This document shows positions 51,784-62,353 of a stretch of DNA of 64,000 nucleotides, piece by piece. The translations under genes and the position numbers were made by a program. Within the stretch, counting starts at the first letter, position 1, and each line of letters opens with the position of its first letter. Source of the stretch: Paradevosia sp036499825 (GTDB lineage: Bacteria > Pseudomonadota > Alphaproteobacteria > Rhizobiales > Devosiaceae); the NCBI GenBank assembly GCA_036499825.1, contig DASYCZ010000049.1:1-64000 (forward strand), in the 5' to 3' direction. The notes below the pieces were generated by a model. The model made no database searches and had not been told where the DNA came from. It saw only the letters and a program-made list of their open reading frames with translations.

Positions 51784-53051
51784 CGGCTGGCCAGGTACCT
51801 GTCGATCATGGGCTGGGTGATGAGCGTCACGCCTTCGTCGGTGCGTCGGAACCATTGCGCGTCGAATTCAGGGTCCTCCCCCACCACCAGGCCATCGGGC
51901 ACGTTGACGCCACGATCGACCACGACGCGGTTGAGCCGCGCGCCGCGCCCGATCTGGCAGTATGGGAGCACTACCGCCTCGTTGAGTTCGGAGTACGAAT
52001 GGACACGCGAACCGGTGGACAGGAGCGTCCGATGCAACTGGCCACCCGAGACGATACAGTCGCCCGAGACGAGCGAACTCACCGCCGAACCGCGCCTGCC
52101 GTCGACATCGTGCACGAACTTGGCCGGCGGCGTGATTTCCGCATAGGTCCAGATCGGCCAGTCGCGGTCATACAGATCGAGCTGCGGCACCACGTCGGTC
52201 AAATCGATATTGGCCTTCCAATAGGCATCCACCGTACCCACGTCGCGCCAGTAGGAGACCTCTTCCTTCGAGGAACGGACGCATGAGCGCGTGAAGCGAT
52301 GCGCCCAGGCCGTGCCGTTTTTGACGATATAGGGGATGATGTCCTTGCCGAAGTCGCGATTGGAGCCTTCGGTGGCGGCGTCCCGGCGCAGCTGTTCCAT
52401 GAGGAACCGGGTCTCGAACACATAGATGCCCATGGACGCCAATGCCATGTCGGGCTTGTCCGGCATGGCCGGCGGGTCCTTGGGCTTCTCGACGAAATCG
52501 ACGATGCGATCACGCCCATCGACATGCATGACGCCGAAGGCGGTGGCCTCCATGCGCGGCACTTCCAGGCACCCGATGGTCACGTCGGCGCCGGTGTCCA
52601 CATGCTGGCGCAGCATGATTTCGTAGTCCATCTTGTAGATGTGGTCGCCGGCCAGGATGACGATGTAACGCGGGCCGTAATCCTCGATGATGTCCATGTT
52701 CTGGTAGACCGCATCCGCGGTACCCGCATACCACATGTCCTCGGAGACGCGCTGGCTCGCCGGCAACACGTCGAAGCTCTCGTTCCGTTCCGGCCGCAGG
52801 AAGTTCCAGCCGCGCGACAGATGGCGAATGAGGCTGTGCGCCTGGTATTGGGTCGCCACCGAGATACGGCGGATGCCGGAATTCAGCGCGTTCGACAGGG
52901 CGAAGTCGATGATGCGGGACTTGCCCCCGAAATACACCGCGGGCTTGGCCCGGCGGTCGGTTAGTTCCATCAGGCGCGTGCCCCGGCCCCCTGCCAGAAC
53001 ATAAGCCATTGCCTCGCGAGCGAGAGGCGATGGTGTACGATAGTCAGCCAT
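51780..53051 (-). CDS. glgC: Glucose-1-phosphate adenylyltransferase GlgC
   Basis: ADP-glucose pyrophosphorylase, the committed step of glycogen synthesis; 423 residues. VLAGGRGTRLMELTDRRAKP is the nucleotide loop with its allosteric residues, AGDHIYKMDY holds the catalytic Asp, FVEKPKDP the glucose-1-phosphate Lys, and the left-handed beta-helix near the C-terminus includes RTLLSTGSRVH. It is probably activated by fructose-6-phosphate or pyruvate, as in related Alphaproteobacteria (family knowledge). Confidence 0.97.
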   Translation of the reverse strand: MADYRTPSPLAREAMAYVLAGGRGTRLMELTDRRAKPAVYFGGKSRIIDFALSNALNSGIRRISVATQYQAHSLIRHLSRGWNFLRPERNESFDVLPASQRVSEDMWYAGTADAVYQNMDIIEDYGPRYIVILAGDHIYKMDYEIMLRQHVDTGADVTIGCLEVPRMEATAFGVMHVDGRDRIVDFVEKPKDPPAMPDKPDMALASMGIYVFETRFLMEQLRRDAATEGSNRDFGKDIIPYIVKNGTAWAHRFTRSCVRSSKEEVSYWRDVGTVDAYWKANIDLTDVVPQLDLYDRDWPIWTYAEITPPAKFVHDVDGRRGSAVSSLVSGDCIVSGGQLHRTLLSTGSRVHSYSELNEAVVLPYCQIGRGARLNRVVVDRGVNVPDGLVVGEDPEFDAQWFRRTDEGVTLITQPMIDRYLASR

Positions 53052-53075
53052 AGTCTTTCCCTCCCAACGACCGGC

Positions 53076-55271
53076 TCAGGCCGGCTCGTATTTCAAGATC
53101 AGCGTGGCCAGCGGCGGCAGATACAGCGTCGCCGAAGCAGGCCACCCCGGCCCACTATTGGCGCTCGCCATCACGGCTCCCTGGTTGCCGGTGTTCGAGC
53201 CCGAATACCAACCGGCATCGGTATTGATGCGTTCGACCCACCTGCCCGCCTGGGGCATGGGAATCGTATAGTTGTCGCGTGGCACTGGCGTGAAATTCGA
53301 GATCACCACGACAGGATCGCTGCCCGGGGTTCGCCGGACCCAGGCAAACACCGAATTGGCGTGGTCGTTGCCGATGAGCCATTCGAAGCCCTCCGGCTCG
53401 CAGTCGCGGCCGTGGAGCGAAGGCAGTTCGCGGTAGGCGGCGTTGAGATCGCCGATCAGCCGGCGCACGCCCTCGTGCATGCCCGCATCGAGCAACCACC
53501 AGTCGAGCGCCTTTTCCTCGTTCCACTCGTCGCGCTGGGCAAATTCCTGGCCCATGAATAACAGCTTCTTGCCCGGATGCCCCCACATGTAGCCGAAATA
53601 GGCGCGCAGCGTTGCGAACTTCTGCCAGTCATCGCCACTCATCTTGTTGATGAGCGAGCCCTTGCCATGCACGACTTCGTCATGGCTGAGCGGCAGAACG
53701 AAGTTCTCGGAGAACGCGTAGATCATCCCGAACGTCATGTCGTGATGATGAAATTTCCGGTGCACCGGCTCGCGGCTCATGTAACGCAGCGTGTCGTTCA
53801 TGAAACCCATGTTCCATTTGAACCCGAAGCCGAGGCCGCCCGTATGGACGGGCTGGCTGACGCCGGGCCAGGAGGTGGATTCCTCGGCGATCATGAAGGT
53901 GCCGGGATGCAGCCGGTAGGTTTCCTTGTTGACCCGCCGCAGGAACTCGACCGCTTCGAGGTTCTCGTTGCCCCCATGCTGGTTGGGCACCCATTCGCCG
54001 GAGCGGCGCGAATAATCGAGATAGAGCATCGAGGCCACGGCATCGACGCGAAGGCCGTCGATATGGAACTTCTCCAGCCAGTAAAGCGCGTTGTTGACCA
54101 GATAGCCCACCACCTCGCGGCGGCCGAAATTGTAGATCGCCGTGTTCCAGTCGGGATGGTAGCCCTGCCGGGGATCGGCATGTTCATAGAGCGCTGTGCC
54201 GTCGAAATGCGCCAGTCCGTGCTCGTCGGTGGGGAAATGCGCCGGCACCCAGTCGAGGATGACACCCAGTCCCGCGGCATGCGCCGCATCCACCAGCCGC
54301 GCAAAGCCGGCGGGATCGCCGAAGCGCGAGGTCGGCGCGTAAAGTCCCGTGGGCTGGTAGCCCCAGGATGGATCGAAGGGATGCTCGGAAACCGGCATCA
54401 TCTCGATATGGGTGTAACCCATGTCGGCCACATAGGGCACAAGCTGCTGGGCCAGCTGGTCATAGGTCAGGAACCCACCATCCGGCCTGCGGCGCCAGGA
54501 GCCGAGATGCACCTCATAGATGGACATCGGCTCGCGCCGCCAATCCTTATTGCCCCGCTCCTCGACATAGGCGGCGTCGGTCCAGGTGAACGGCGTCGGA
54601 TCGGGAACCACGGAGGCGGTCTTGGGACGCAGCTCCGACTGGCGCGCAAACGGATCCGCCTTTAGCGGCAGCACATTGCCGTCCGGCCCGACGATCTCGT
54701 ATTTGTAGATGGTGCCGGTGCCCAGCACCGGGATGAACACTTCCCAGATGCCGGTATCGAGCCGCAGCCGCATCGGATGGCGCCGGCCATCCCAGTCATT
54801 GAACAGACCGACGACGCTGACGCGGCGCGCATTGGGCGCCCATACGGCGAAATGCGTGCCATGGATACCCTCGAACTCCATCTCGTGAGCGCCGAGCCGG
54901 TCGAACAACCGCAGATGGCTGCCCTCGGCAATATAATAGTCGTCCATCGGACCAAGCACCGGTCCAAAGCTGTAGGGATCATAGACATCCCATTCGCCGC
55001 CCGTATTGCGGGCATGGTAGCGGATGGGGCTGCGCGCGGTGAGATCGACCTTGCCCTCGAAGAAACCGGCGGAATTGCGGGGCGTCAATTGGCCAAGTTC
55101 AACGCCGTCGAGCGTATAGGCGGTGACCACTTCGGCATTGGGAATGAAGGCGCGCAACACCCAGTCGTCACCGACCTGCTGCAAGCCGAGAACGGCGAAC
55201 GGGTTGGCGTGCGTGCCATTCACGATCGCGTCGACTTCTTTGGAGTTGGCCTGCCAGTTCGCCGTGCTCAC
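53076..55271 (-). CDS. glgB: 1,4-alpha-glucan branching enzyme GlgB
   Basis: GH13 branching enzyme of 731 residues: an N-terminal extension (about 1-110), CBM48 (GTHFAVWAPNARRVSVVGLF near 140), catalytic barrel with VDAVASMLYLDY (nucleophile Asp) and FMIAEESTSWPGV (acid/base Glu), then LSHDEVVHGKGS and a C-terminal beta domain. The gene begins 97 bp after glgP and ends 24 bp before glgC. Confidence 0.97.
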   Translation of the reverse strand: MSTANWQANSKEVDAIVNGTHANPFAVLGLQQVGDDWVLRAFIPNAEVVTAYTLDGVELGQLTPRNSAGFFEGKVDLTARSPIRYHARNTGGEWDVYDPYSFGPVLGPMDDYYIAEGSHLRLFDRLGAHEMEFEGIHGTHFAVWAPNARRVSVVGLFNDWDGRRHPMRLRLDTGIWEVFIPVLGTGTIYKYEIVGPDGNVLPLKADPFARQSELRPKTASVVPDPTPFTWTDAAYVEERGNKDWRREPMSIYEVHLGSWRRRPDGGFLTYDQLAQQLVPYVADMGYTHIEMMPVSEHPFDPSWGYQPTGLYAPTSRFGDPAGFARLVDAAHAAGLGVILDWVPAHFPTDEHGLAHFDGTALYEHADPRQGYHPDWNTAIYNFGRREVVGYLVNNALYWLEKFHIDGLRVDAVASMLYLDYSRRSGEWVPNQHGGNENLEAVEFLRRVNKETYRLHPGTFMIAEESTSWPGVSQPVHTGGLGFGFKWNMGFMNDTLRYMSREPVHRKFHHHDMTFGMIYAFSENFVLPLSHDEVVHGKGSLINKMSGDDWQKFATLRAYFGYMWGHPGKKLLFMGQEFAQRDEWNEEKALDWWLLDAGMHEGVRRLIGDLNAAYRELPSLHGRDCEPEGFEWLIGNDHANSVFAWVRRTPGSDPVVVISNFTPVPRDNYTIPMPQAGRWVERINTDAGWYSGSNTGNQGAVMASANSGPGWPASATLYLPPLATLILKYEPA

Positions 55272-55368
55272 GTATCCCCCGCCCCCGCCCTGCCGAAACG
55301 ATCGGACGGCGGTTCCTATCCCGTTTTGCTAAGCTGTATTTCTCGATACGATCCTCACCGCGGGTCGG

Positions 55369-57846
55369 CTATGGCTTGGCAGCCTTAACGCCCCAAATCT
55401 CCTCGGCATACTGTCGGATCGTACGATCAGACGACGCCCAGCCCATATGAGCCGTGTTCCTGATCGCCATCGAATACCATTTGCGCGGGTTGTTCCAGAG
55501 ACTATCCACCCGCCTTTGCGCGGCCGCATAGGCATCGAAATCCCGCGCCACGAAGAACCAGTCGTGGTCGTAGAGGCCACCGATCAGATCGCGGTAGCGA
55601 TTGCGATCGTCGGGTGAGAACACCCCGGTGGCAATCGAGTTCAGCGCTTCCTTGAGGCGCGGCGAATTGTCGATCGCCGATCGCGGCACCGCATTGCGAG
55701 CACGCTGCTCAGCCACTTCTTCGGCGGTGAGGCCAAAGATCAGAATGTTCTCGCCACCCACATTGTCGCGCATTTCGATATTGGCGCCATCGAGCGTGCC
55801 GATGGTCAGGGCGCCGTTGATGCCGAATTTCATATTACCGGTGCCGGATGCTTCCATGCCGGCGGTAGAGATCTGCTCGCTGAGATCGGCAGCCGGAATG
55901 ATGACCTCCGCCAGCGACACATTGTAATTGGGCATGAAGACTATCTTGAGTAGGCCGCGCACCGCCGGATCGGTGTTGATCACCTTGGCGACGTCGTTGA
56001 TCAGTTTTATGATGAGCTTGGCGTTCCAATAACCCGGTGCCGCCTTGCCCGCGAAGACCTTAACGCGGGGCACCCACTCGCGTTCCGGATGGGCACGGAT
56101 TTCGTCGTAGAGCGCCACCGCCTCGATGATGTTGAGCAACTGCCGCTTGTATTCATGGATGCGCTTGATCTGCACGTCGAACAGCGCGTCCGGCGACACC
56201 ACGATGTTGAGCCGCTCGCGGATCAGCGCGGTGAGCGCCACCTTGTTGGCCTTCTTCACCGCCGCGAACTGTTCCTGCAGGCTCGCGTCATCGGCATGGA
56301 CATCGAGGCCGACCAGCAGGTCGGCATTGTCCTGGAATCCCGGCCCGATGCGATCGGTGATAAGCCTCGTAAGGCCCGGATTGCACTGCATCAGCCAGCG
56401 CCGCGGCGTGACGCCATTGGTCTTGTTGTTGATGCGGTCGGGATAGAGCTTATGAAGATCGGAAAAGACCGTCTTCTTCATCAATTCGGTATGCAGTGCC
56501 GAAACGCCATTGATGGAATGCGAGCCCACAAAGGCCAATTGGCCCATGCGCACGCGCCGTCCACCATGTTCATCGATCAACGACACGTTGGCGACCTGCG
56601 CGTCGGTGAAACCGGCGCGCGAGCGGGCCTCGGTCAGCACGTTGGCATTGATCGAGTAGATGATCTGCATGTGCCGGGGCAGCATGCGCTCCAGCAGCGC
56701 CACCGGCCAGGTCTCGAGCGCCTCGGGCAGCAGCGTGTGGTTGGTATAGCCGAAGACACCGCGACAGAGCTTCCAGGCGTAATCGAATTTGAGGCCGTGC
56801 AGGTCGATCAGGATGCGCATCAATTCGGCGATCGAAATGGCCGGATGCGTATCGTTGAGCTGGATCGCCACCTTGTCGGGCAATGAACCCAGATCGCCAT
56901 ATTGCTGCAGGTGCCGCCGGACGATGTCCTGCAGCGAGGCCGACGAGAAGAAGAACTCCTGTCTCAGACGCAGTTCCTGGCCCGCGGGCGTACCATCGGC
57001 AGGATAGAGCACCCGCGTAATGGCTTCGGCCCGGGCACTTTCCTCGAGGGCGCCGATATGATCGCCGGAATTGAACTTGTCGAGCAGGATCGGATCGATC
57101 GGCTGGGCGCTCCACAGGCGCAGCGTATTCACGCGGGCGGCACGCCAGCCCACGATCGGCGTATCGTAGGCGACGGCGAGCACATGGTCGGACGGGCGCC
57201 ATTCATGCCTTACGCTGCCATCGGCCTCGGTGATCGATTCCACGCTGCCGCCGAAGCCGATCTCATAGGCGCTCTCGCGGCGCTCGAATTCCCAGGGATT
57301 GCCGTGGGTGAGCCAGTCTTCCGGCAGTTCCACCTGCCAGCCTTCGCTCATTTCCTGGCGGAAAAGGCCGTGGACGTAGCGGATGCCATAGCCATAGGCG
57401 GGGATCTTGAGCGTCGACATGGATTCGAGAAAGCAGGCGGCGAGCCGTCCGAGGCCGCCATTGCCAAGCGCCGCATCGGGTTCGAGATTGATCAGATCGC
57501 CGAGCTCGACATTGAGCGACTTCAGCGCCGCCTTCACCGATTCCAACAGGCCGATATTGCTCATGGCGTCGCGCATCAGGCGGCCGATGAGGAATTCCAG
57601 GCTGAGGTAATAGACGCGCTTTTCCGCCGTCCGCCATGTCTCGCGGGAAGACTCCATCCACGTATCGATGACGTGGTCGCGAACAGCGCGGATCGTCGCC
57701 TTAAGCCAGTCATGCGGCCTGGCGACGATCGCATCTTTGCCGACGTAATAGGTGAGAGCTTCTAGGATTTCCTCGCGAAGCGCTTCAACGGTGATGGAGC
57801 GCGGCTCGGGACGAGGGGCATCGATAACGACAGGCTGTTGGGCCAT
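55369..57846 (-). CDS. glgP: Glycogen phosphorylase GlgP
   Basis: PLP-dependent GT35 enzyme of 825 residues, releasing glucose-1-phosphate from glycogen ends. It has NGGLGRLAACFLESM near 125, NKTNGVTPRRWL near 475 and the PLP-Lys motif EASGTGNMKFGINGALTIGT near 660. First gene of the glycogen operon; the 103 bp before it, shared with the end of the Kef gene, must hold the operon promoter or allow read-through. Confidence 0.97.
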   Translation of the reverse strand: MAQQPVVIDAPRPEPRSITVEALREEILEALTYYVGKDAIVARPHDWLKATIRAVRDHVIDTWMESSRETWRTAEKRVYYLSLEFLIGRLMRDAMSNIGLLESVKAALKSLNVELGDLINLEPDAALGNGGLGRLAACFLESMSTLKIPAYGYGIRYVHGLFRQEMSEGWQVELPEDWLTHGNPWEFERRESAYEIGFGGSVESITEADGSVRHEWRPSDHVLAVAYDTPIVGWRAARVNTLRLWSAQPIDPILLDKFNSGDHIGALEESARAEAITRVLYPADGTPAGQELRLRQEFFFSSASLQDIVRRHLQQYGDLGSLPDKVAIQLNDTHPAISIAELMRILIDLHGLKFDYAWKLCRGVFGYTNHTLLPEALETWPVALLERMLPRHMQIIYSINANVLTEARSRAGFTDAQVANVSLIDEHGGRRVRMGQLAFVGSHSINGVSALHTELMKKTVFSDLHKLYPDRINNKTNGVTPRRWLMQCNPGLTRLITDRIGPGFQDNADLLVGLDVHADDASLQEQFAAVKKANKVALTALIRERLNIVVSPDALFDVQIKRIHEYKRQLLNIIEAVALYDEIRAHPEREWVPRVKVFAGKAAPGYWNAKLIIKLINDVAKVINTDPAVRGLLKIVFMPNYNVSLAEVIIPAADLSEQISTAGMEASGTGNMKFGINGALTIGTLDGANIEMRDNVGGENILIFGLTAEEVAEQRARNAVPRSAIDNSPRLKEALNSIATGVFSPDDRNRYRDLIGGLYDHDWFFVARDFDAYAAAQRRVDSLWNNPRKWYSMAIRNTAHMGWASSDRTIRQYAEEIWGVKAAKP

Positions 57847-57949
57847 TTCGCAATTCCAAACTCATAGCGATGTCTTCCCCTCTTGCGATCACCTTGGCAC
57901 GCAATCGATTTGGATTAAACCCCCCGCGACGCGGGTCAGAGGGGCTGAA

Positions 57950-59794
57950 TTACGCCGGATTGGCGGGCTCCGGCGGCAGGATCGGTTCGGGCTGCGGGGT
58001 GATTCCCTGTTCGCGCGCCTGATCCTCGGCGTTGGAGAGCAGCAGATCGCGTCCGGCCTGCAGGCCACCCAACTGTTGCAAGCGGAAGCGTTCGGCATCG
58101 CGCTCGCGCACGCCGTCGATGACCTCCACCACTTCTTCATCGGTAGCGCCCAGTTCCCTGATGACCTCCGAGCCAAAGACCAGCGCCGACTCGAACACCT
58201 CGCGTATCTGGAAATCGACGCCCGCCTGTGTGAGCGCCAGGGCATGGCCGCGATCGAAGGCGCGGGCCATGATCTTGGCCATGGGGAATTCGGTCTTGAT
58301 CAGCCCGACGATTCGTAGCGCCGCTTCCTTGTCATCCACGCAGACCAGGATGATATCGGCGCTGCCCGCGCCCGCGGCGCGCAGGATATCGAGCCGCGTG
58401 CCATCGCCATAATAGATCTTCATGCCGAAAGTGGCGGCGGCACGGATCATGTCGGTGTCGTTGTCGATGATCGAGAGCTGATGCCGGCGCGCCAGGATCG
58501 GCTGGGTGGCGATCTGGCCGAAACGGCCAAAGCCGATGACCAGGATACTGGCATGAAGGCCATCCGGCACCCGGTCCACGCCCTCCATGGACTGCACCGG
58601 TTTGGGCAGCAGCCAGCGCAGGCCGACGACGGTGAATGGTGTCACGACCATCGAGATGATGACGGTGGCGGTGAAAACCGCATTGGTCTGCCCGTCGATG
58701 AGCCCCGCTGTCACTGCCGTCGTATAGAGCACGAAGGCGAACTCGCCCCCCTGGGCCATCAGCACGGCGCGCTCCAGCGCTTCGCCGTGGTTGGATTTCA
58801 GCAGCCGGGCGATGATGTAGATGGCGCCCCCTTTGACCACCACGAAGGCGACGACGCTCATGGCGATGACCTGCCAGTTCGACGCCACCACCGACAGATC
58901 GAGCGCCATGCCCACGGCCAGGAAAAACAGGCCGAGCAGAATGCCGCGGAATGGTTCGACGTCGGCCTCGAGCTGGTGCTTGAAAGTCGAGGTGGAGAGC
59001 AGCACGCCGGCAAGGAAAGCGCCCATCGCCATGGAAAGGCCGCCAATTTCCATGACCAGCGCCGCACCCAGCACCACCAGCAGGGCGGCGGCCGTCATCA
59101 CTTCACGGGCCTTGGCCTGTGCCAGGAGCCGGAACACCGGATTGAGGACCCAGCGCCCCACCACCACGATGCCCAGCACCCCCGCAAGCGCAACGCCGAT
59201 GCCGACGAGGCGCGAGCCAAAATCTCCCTGCTCGCCCGTCGGCGCCAGAATGGCGACGATGGCCAGGAGCGGCACGATGCTCAAATCCTCGAGCAGCAGG
59301 ATGGACACGATCTTCTGGCCACCGGGCTGCGAGAGTTCGCCGCGCTCTTCCAGCACCTGCATGACGATGGCCGTGGAGGTCAGCACGAAACCCATGCCGA
59401 AGACGAAGGCTACGGGCGCGCCGAAGCCAAGCGCGACGCCCACGAGCGTCAGCAGCACGCCGCAGATGATGACCTGGATGACGCCGAGGCCGAAGATCTG
59501 CTTGCGCAGGTTCCATAGCCGCGACGGCTCCATTTCGAGCCCGATGATGAACAGGAACATGACGACGCCGAGTTCGGCAGCGCGTAAGATGGCCTGCGGA
59601 TCGCTGACGAGCTTCAGGCCGTAGGGGCCGACGGCCAGTCCGGCGGCAAGATATCCCAACACCGACCCCAGTCCCAGGCGGCGAAAAATCGGCACGGCGA
59701 CGACGCCGGCCGCCAGTAACGCCACTACCTGCACCATGTCGATGCCGCCATGCGCCGCCAATTCGGCCGCATGTGCCACTGCTTGATCCGCCAT
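57950..59794 (-). CDS. Kef-type monovalent cation/proton antiporter with TrkA-N domain
   Basis: 614-residue CPA2-family antiporter. About twelve membrane helices fill residues 20-395, including LGYLAAGLAVGPYGL and TSTAIVMQVLEERGEL. A cytoplasmic RCK/TrkA-N domain follows with the Rossmann loop VIGFGRFGQ near 415 and YGDGTRLDILRAAGA near 460; the tail is Pro-rich. It resembles KefB/KefC potassium efflux systems; gating by glutathione adducts is family knowledge, not visible here. No KefF/KefG partner lies nearby. ATG 59794 has GGAAG upstream. Confidence 0.9.
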   Translation of the reverse strand: MADQAVAHAAELAAHGGIDMVQVVALLAAGVVAVPIFRRLGLGSVLGYLAAGLAVGPYGLKLVSDPQAILRAAELGVVMFLFIIGLEMEPSRLWNLRKQIFGLGVIQVIICGVLLTLVGVALGFGAPVAFVFGMGFVLTSTAIVMQVLEERGELSQPGGQKIVSILLLEDLSIVPLLAIVAILAPTGEQGDFGSRLVGIGVALAGVLGIVVVGRWVLNPVFRLLAQAKAREVMTAAALLVVLGAALVMEIGGLSMAMGAFLAGVLLSTSTFKHQLEADVEPFRGILLGLFFLAVGMALDLSVVASNWQVIAMSVVAFVVVKGGAIYIIARLLKSNHGEALERAVLMAQGGEFAFVLYTTAVTAGLIDGQTNAVFTATVIISMVVTPFTVVGLRWLLPKPVQSMEGVDRVPDGLHASILVIGFGRFGQIATQPILARRHQLSIIDNDTDMIRAAATFGMKIYYGDGTRLDILRAAGAGSADIILVCVDDKEAALRIVGLIKTEFPMAKIMARAFDRGHALALTQAGVDFQIREVFESALVFGSEVIRELGATDEEVVEVIDGVRERDAERFRLQQLGGLQAGRDLLLSNAEDQAREQGITPQPEPILPPEPANPA

Positions 59795-59931
59795 CAGTCT
59801 TCCGTTTATCCGCAACACCGCCCTATGGGCACGAACGGCGAGTGTTTCGTGCCTCGGCGATGCCCGTCAAGCGCCAAAGGCGAAGCGGCGGCGATTTGGA
59901 AGCTGAATGCGACTAAAGGCCGTATCGCCGG

Positions 59932-61224
59932 TCAACCGGAGACGGTGCCGCCATCCGGCGCCGTTCCGGGCGGCGGTGACAGCTTGCGGGCCCGGCGCTT
60001 GGTTGCCGTGACTTCGGGGGGCTCCGGATCCTGCCTGGGCGCCTCGGCCTTGACGGCGAGTTCCTCCTCCTCGCGGCGCTTGGCGGCGATCTCCTCGCCC
60101 GCCTCGCGCACCACGCGGGCCCGCACCCGCGCCGGGATCGGGGCTTCGACTTCCGCCTGACCCGGCAGGATATGGGCGAACATCGAGGTCAGGATCAATA
60201 GCGACGGCACGGCGACGAGGCCGCCGACCGGTCCCCAGATCCACAGCCAGAAGGTGATGGAGAGAAAGATCAGGAACGGGTTGAGCGTCAGCGTTCGACC
60301 GATCAATTGCGGCGTGACGATCTGGCCTTCGATGAAGTTGATGCAGAGATAAATCGCCGGCGGCAGCAGGATGTGCTGCAGGCCCGTCTGGGTGCCAAGG
60401 CCCACGGAGAGCAGTACCACGACCATCAGGCCCTGCCCCACATAGGGGATGTAGTTGAGGACTGCCGCCATGGCCCCCCACAGGATCGGCGAGGGCATGC
60501 CGATCGCCCACATCGCGATGGAGACGGCGACCCCGACGCAGAAGTTGATGGCCGTCACCGACAGCAGGAACCTCGACACTTTCAGTTCGACATCCCGAAA
60601 GATGTGCGCGGTGCGCCAGCGCATGCGCCGGGACACGCACAGCGACAACACCGACACGCGGATATGCTCACGGGTCGCGACAAAGAAATACAGACTGGCG
60701 AGGAAAATCAGGATTTGCGCCCCGATGGCGGGCGCCATGAAGGCGATATCGGCGATGGGGTTGCCGCTGTTGATGTTGACCGACATGCCGACGCTGGTGC
60801 CGCCGAAGATATTGCGCACCTGATCCTGCAGCGCCTGCAGGGCCGCCAGGGGTTCCTTGAAGTTCATCAGCTCTTCGCGCAGCTTGTCCCAGATTTCGGG
60901 GGCTCGGCCGACCCACTGCGACAGCGGCACCGCGAACACCAGAATGCCCGTGGCGATGACGGCGATGAGCAGCAGCACCACCATGCCGGCCGAGAGCGCC
61001 GAGGGTACGCCAAAGCCTTCGAGCCGATCGGCCAATGGACCGAACATCAGGCCTATGGCAACGGCGAGCAACACCGGGGCCAGGATAAACTGCCCCATTT
61101 TCAGCACCACGAGAACGACGAAGCAGGCGATCAACACCATGCCGACGCGTGCGCCATTGCTCAGCACGCGCTCGAACTGTGTCTCGCTAGCGCTGGAAAC
61201 CGGCAGCTTTTGGCGTATTGGCAA
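59932..61224 (-). CDS. AI-2E/PerM family membrane protein
   Basis: Integral membrane protein of the AI-2 exporter/permease family, with two N-terminal helices, a cytoplasmic or amphipathic region, five or six further helices with NYIPYVGQGLMVV and INFIEGQIVTPQLIGRTLTLNP (in two blocks; hallmark of the family), and a long charged, Pro-rich C-terminal tail (about the last 70 residues). Substrates in this family range from AI-2 to sodium/proton; none can be assigned here. I chose TTG 61224, with GGAGGG 9 bases upstream; ATG 61263 is possible. Confidence 0.85.
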   Translation of the reverse strand: MPIRQKLPVSSASETQFERVLSNGARVGMVLIACFVVLVVLKMGQFILAPVLLAVAIGLMFGPLADRLEGFGVPSALSAGMVVLLLIAVIATGILVFAVPLSQWVGRAPEIWDKLREELMNFKEPLAALQALQDQVRNIFGGTSVGMSVNINSGNPIADIAFMAPAIGAQILIFLASLYFFVATREHIRVSVLSLCVSRRMRWRTAHIFRDVELKVSRFLLSVTAINFCVGVAVSIAMWAIGMPSPILWGAMAAVLNYIPYVGQGLMVVVLLSVGLGTQTGLQHILLPPAIYLCINFIEGQIVTPQLIGRTLTLNPFLIFLSITFWLWIWGPVGGLVAVPSLLILTSMFAHILPGQAEVEAPIPARVRARVVREAGEEIAAKRREEEELAVKAEAPRQDPEPPEVTATKRRARKLSPPPGTAPDGGTVSG

Positions 61225-61350
61225 GGCGGCGTCCCTCCGGACCTTACAACGGGACCATATCACGAACGTTCCATGGGATAGCGGCTATATCGACCGTCGA
61301 CGGCATCAGGCCTGCCCACTATTGTTGCGCCGCGAGCGCAAGAGGAATTC

Positions 61351-62292
61351 ATGGCCAGAAAAATCATCATCGACACCGATCCCGGACAAGACGATGCCGT
61401 AGCCATGCTGCTGGCCCTGGCTTCCCCGGAAGAACTCGACCTCCTCGGCGTCGTGGCGGTGGCCGGCAATGTCGGCCTTACCAACAATTCCAGGAATGCG
61501 CTGAAGGTCTTGGAGCTTTCCGGCCGTACCGACGTGCCGGTTTATGCCGGGTGCGCCGGCCCGATGCGGCGCAAACTCGTAACCGCCGAACACGTCCACG
61601 GCGACACCGGCCTCAACGGCCCGGACCTGCCTGAACCACAGATCGAGCTGCAACCGCAGCATGGCGTCGATTTCATCATCGAGACGCTTTTGACCGAGCC
61701 AGCCGGAACGGTAACGCTTTGCACGCTCGGCCCCTTGACCAATATCGCCATGGCGCTGATCAAGGCCCCGTCGATCGCCCCGCGCATCATGGAAATCGTC
61801 ATGATGGGCGGGGCCTATTTCGAGGTCGGCAACATCACGCCCGCGGCGGAATTCAACATCTATGTCGACCCCGACGCGGCGGACGTGGTGATGCGCTCTG
61901 GCGCGCCCATCACCATGCTGCCGCTCGACGTTACCCATATGATCCAGTCGACACCGCCGCGCATCGATGCCATCCGCGCCCTGGGCAATCGCGCCGGCAC
62001 GGCCGTCGCCGCCATGCTGAGCTTTTCGGAGAGCTTCGATCTGCGGAAATATGGATGGGCCGGCGCACCGCTGCACGATCCCTGCGTCATTGCCTACCTG
62101 CTGCGGCCGCAGCTGTTCGAGGGGCGCCTCTGCAATGTCTCGATCGAAACCGCGAGCGAATTGACCATGGGCATGACGGTGACGGATTACTGGCACGTGA
62201 CCGATAGGCCGCGAAATGTGAACTACATGCGCACGGGCAATGCGGAAGGCTTTTATGCGCTGCTGACGGAACGGCTGGTGCGGCTGCCCTAG
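61351..62292 (+). CDS. Inosine/uridine-preferring nucleoside hydrolase
   Basis: 313-residue enzyme that cleaves the N-glycosidic bond of ribonucleosides for base salvage. The calcium-binding IIIDTDPGQDDAVA is at the N-terminus; LCTLGPLTNIAMAL, MMGGAYFEVGNITPAAEFN (ligand-contact loop) and HDPCVIAYLL follow, as in the family. AGAGGA precedes ATG 61351. No signal peptide, so cytoplasmic. Which nucleosides it prefers is unknown. Confidence 0.94.
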   Translation: MARKIIIDTDPGQDDAVAMLLALASPEELDLLGVVAVAGNVGLTNNSRNALKVLELSGRTDVPVYAGCAGPMRRKLVTAEHVHGDTGLNGPDLPEPQIELQPQHGVDFIIETLLTEPAGTVTLCTLGPLTNIAMALIKAPSIAPRIMEIVMMGGAYFEVGNITPAAEFNIYVDPDAADVVMRSGAPITMLPLDVTHMIQSTPPRIDAIRALGNRAGTAVAAMLSFSESFDLRKYGWAGAPLHDPCVIAYLLRPQLFEGRLCNVSIETASELTMGMTVTDYWHVTDRPRNVNYMRTGNAEGFYALLTERLVRLP

Positions 62293-62353
62293 CGGCCTAT
62301 TGGCTCGCTACTGCCGATCCAGTATCTTCCAGCCTTCAGGGAGCCGCCCCGCC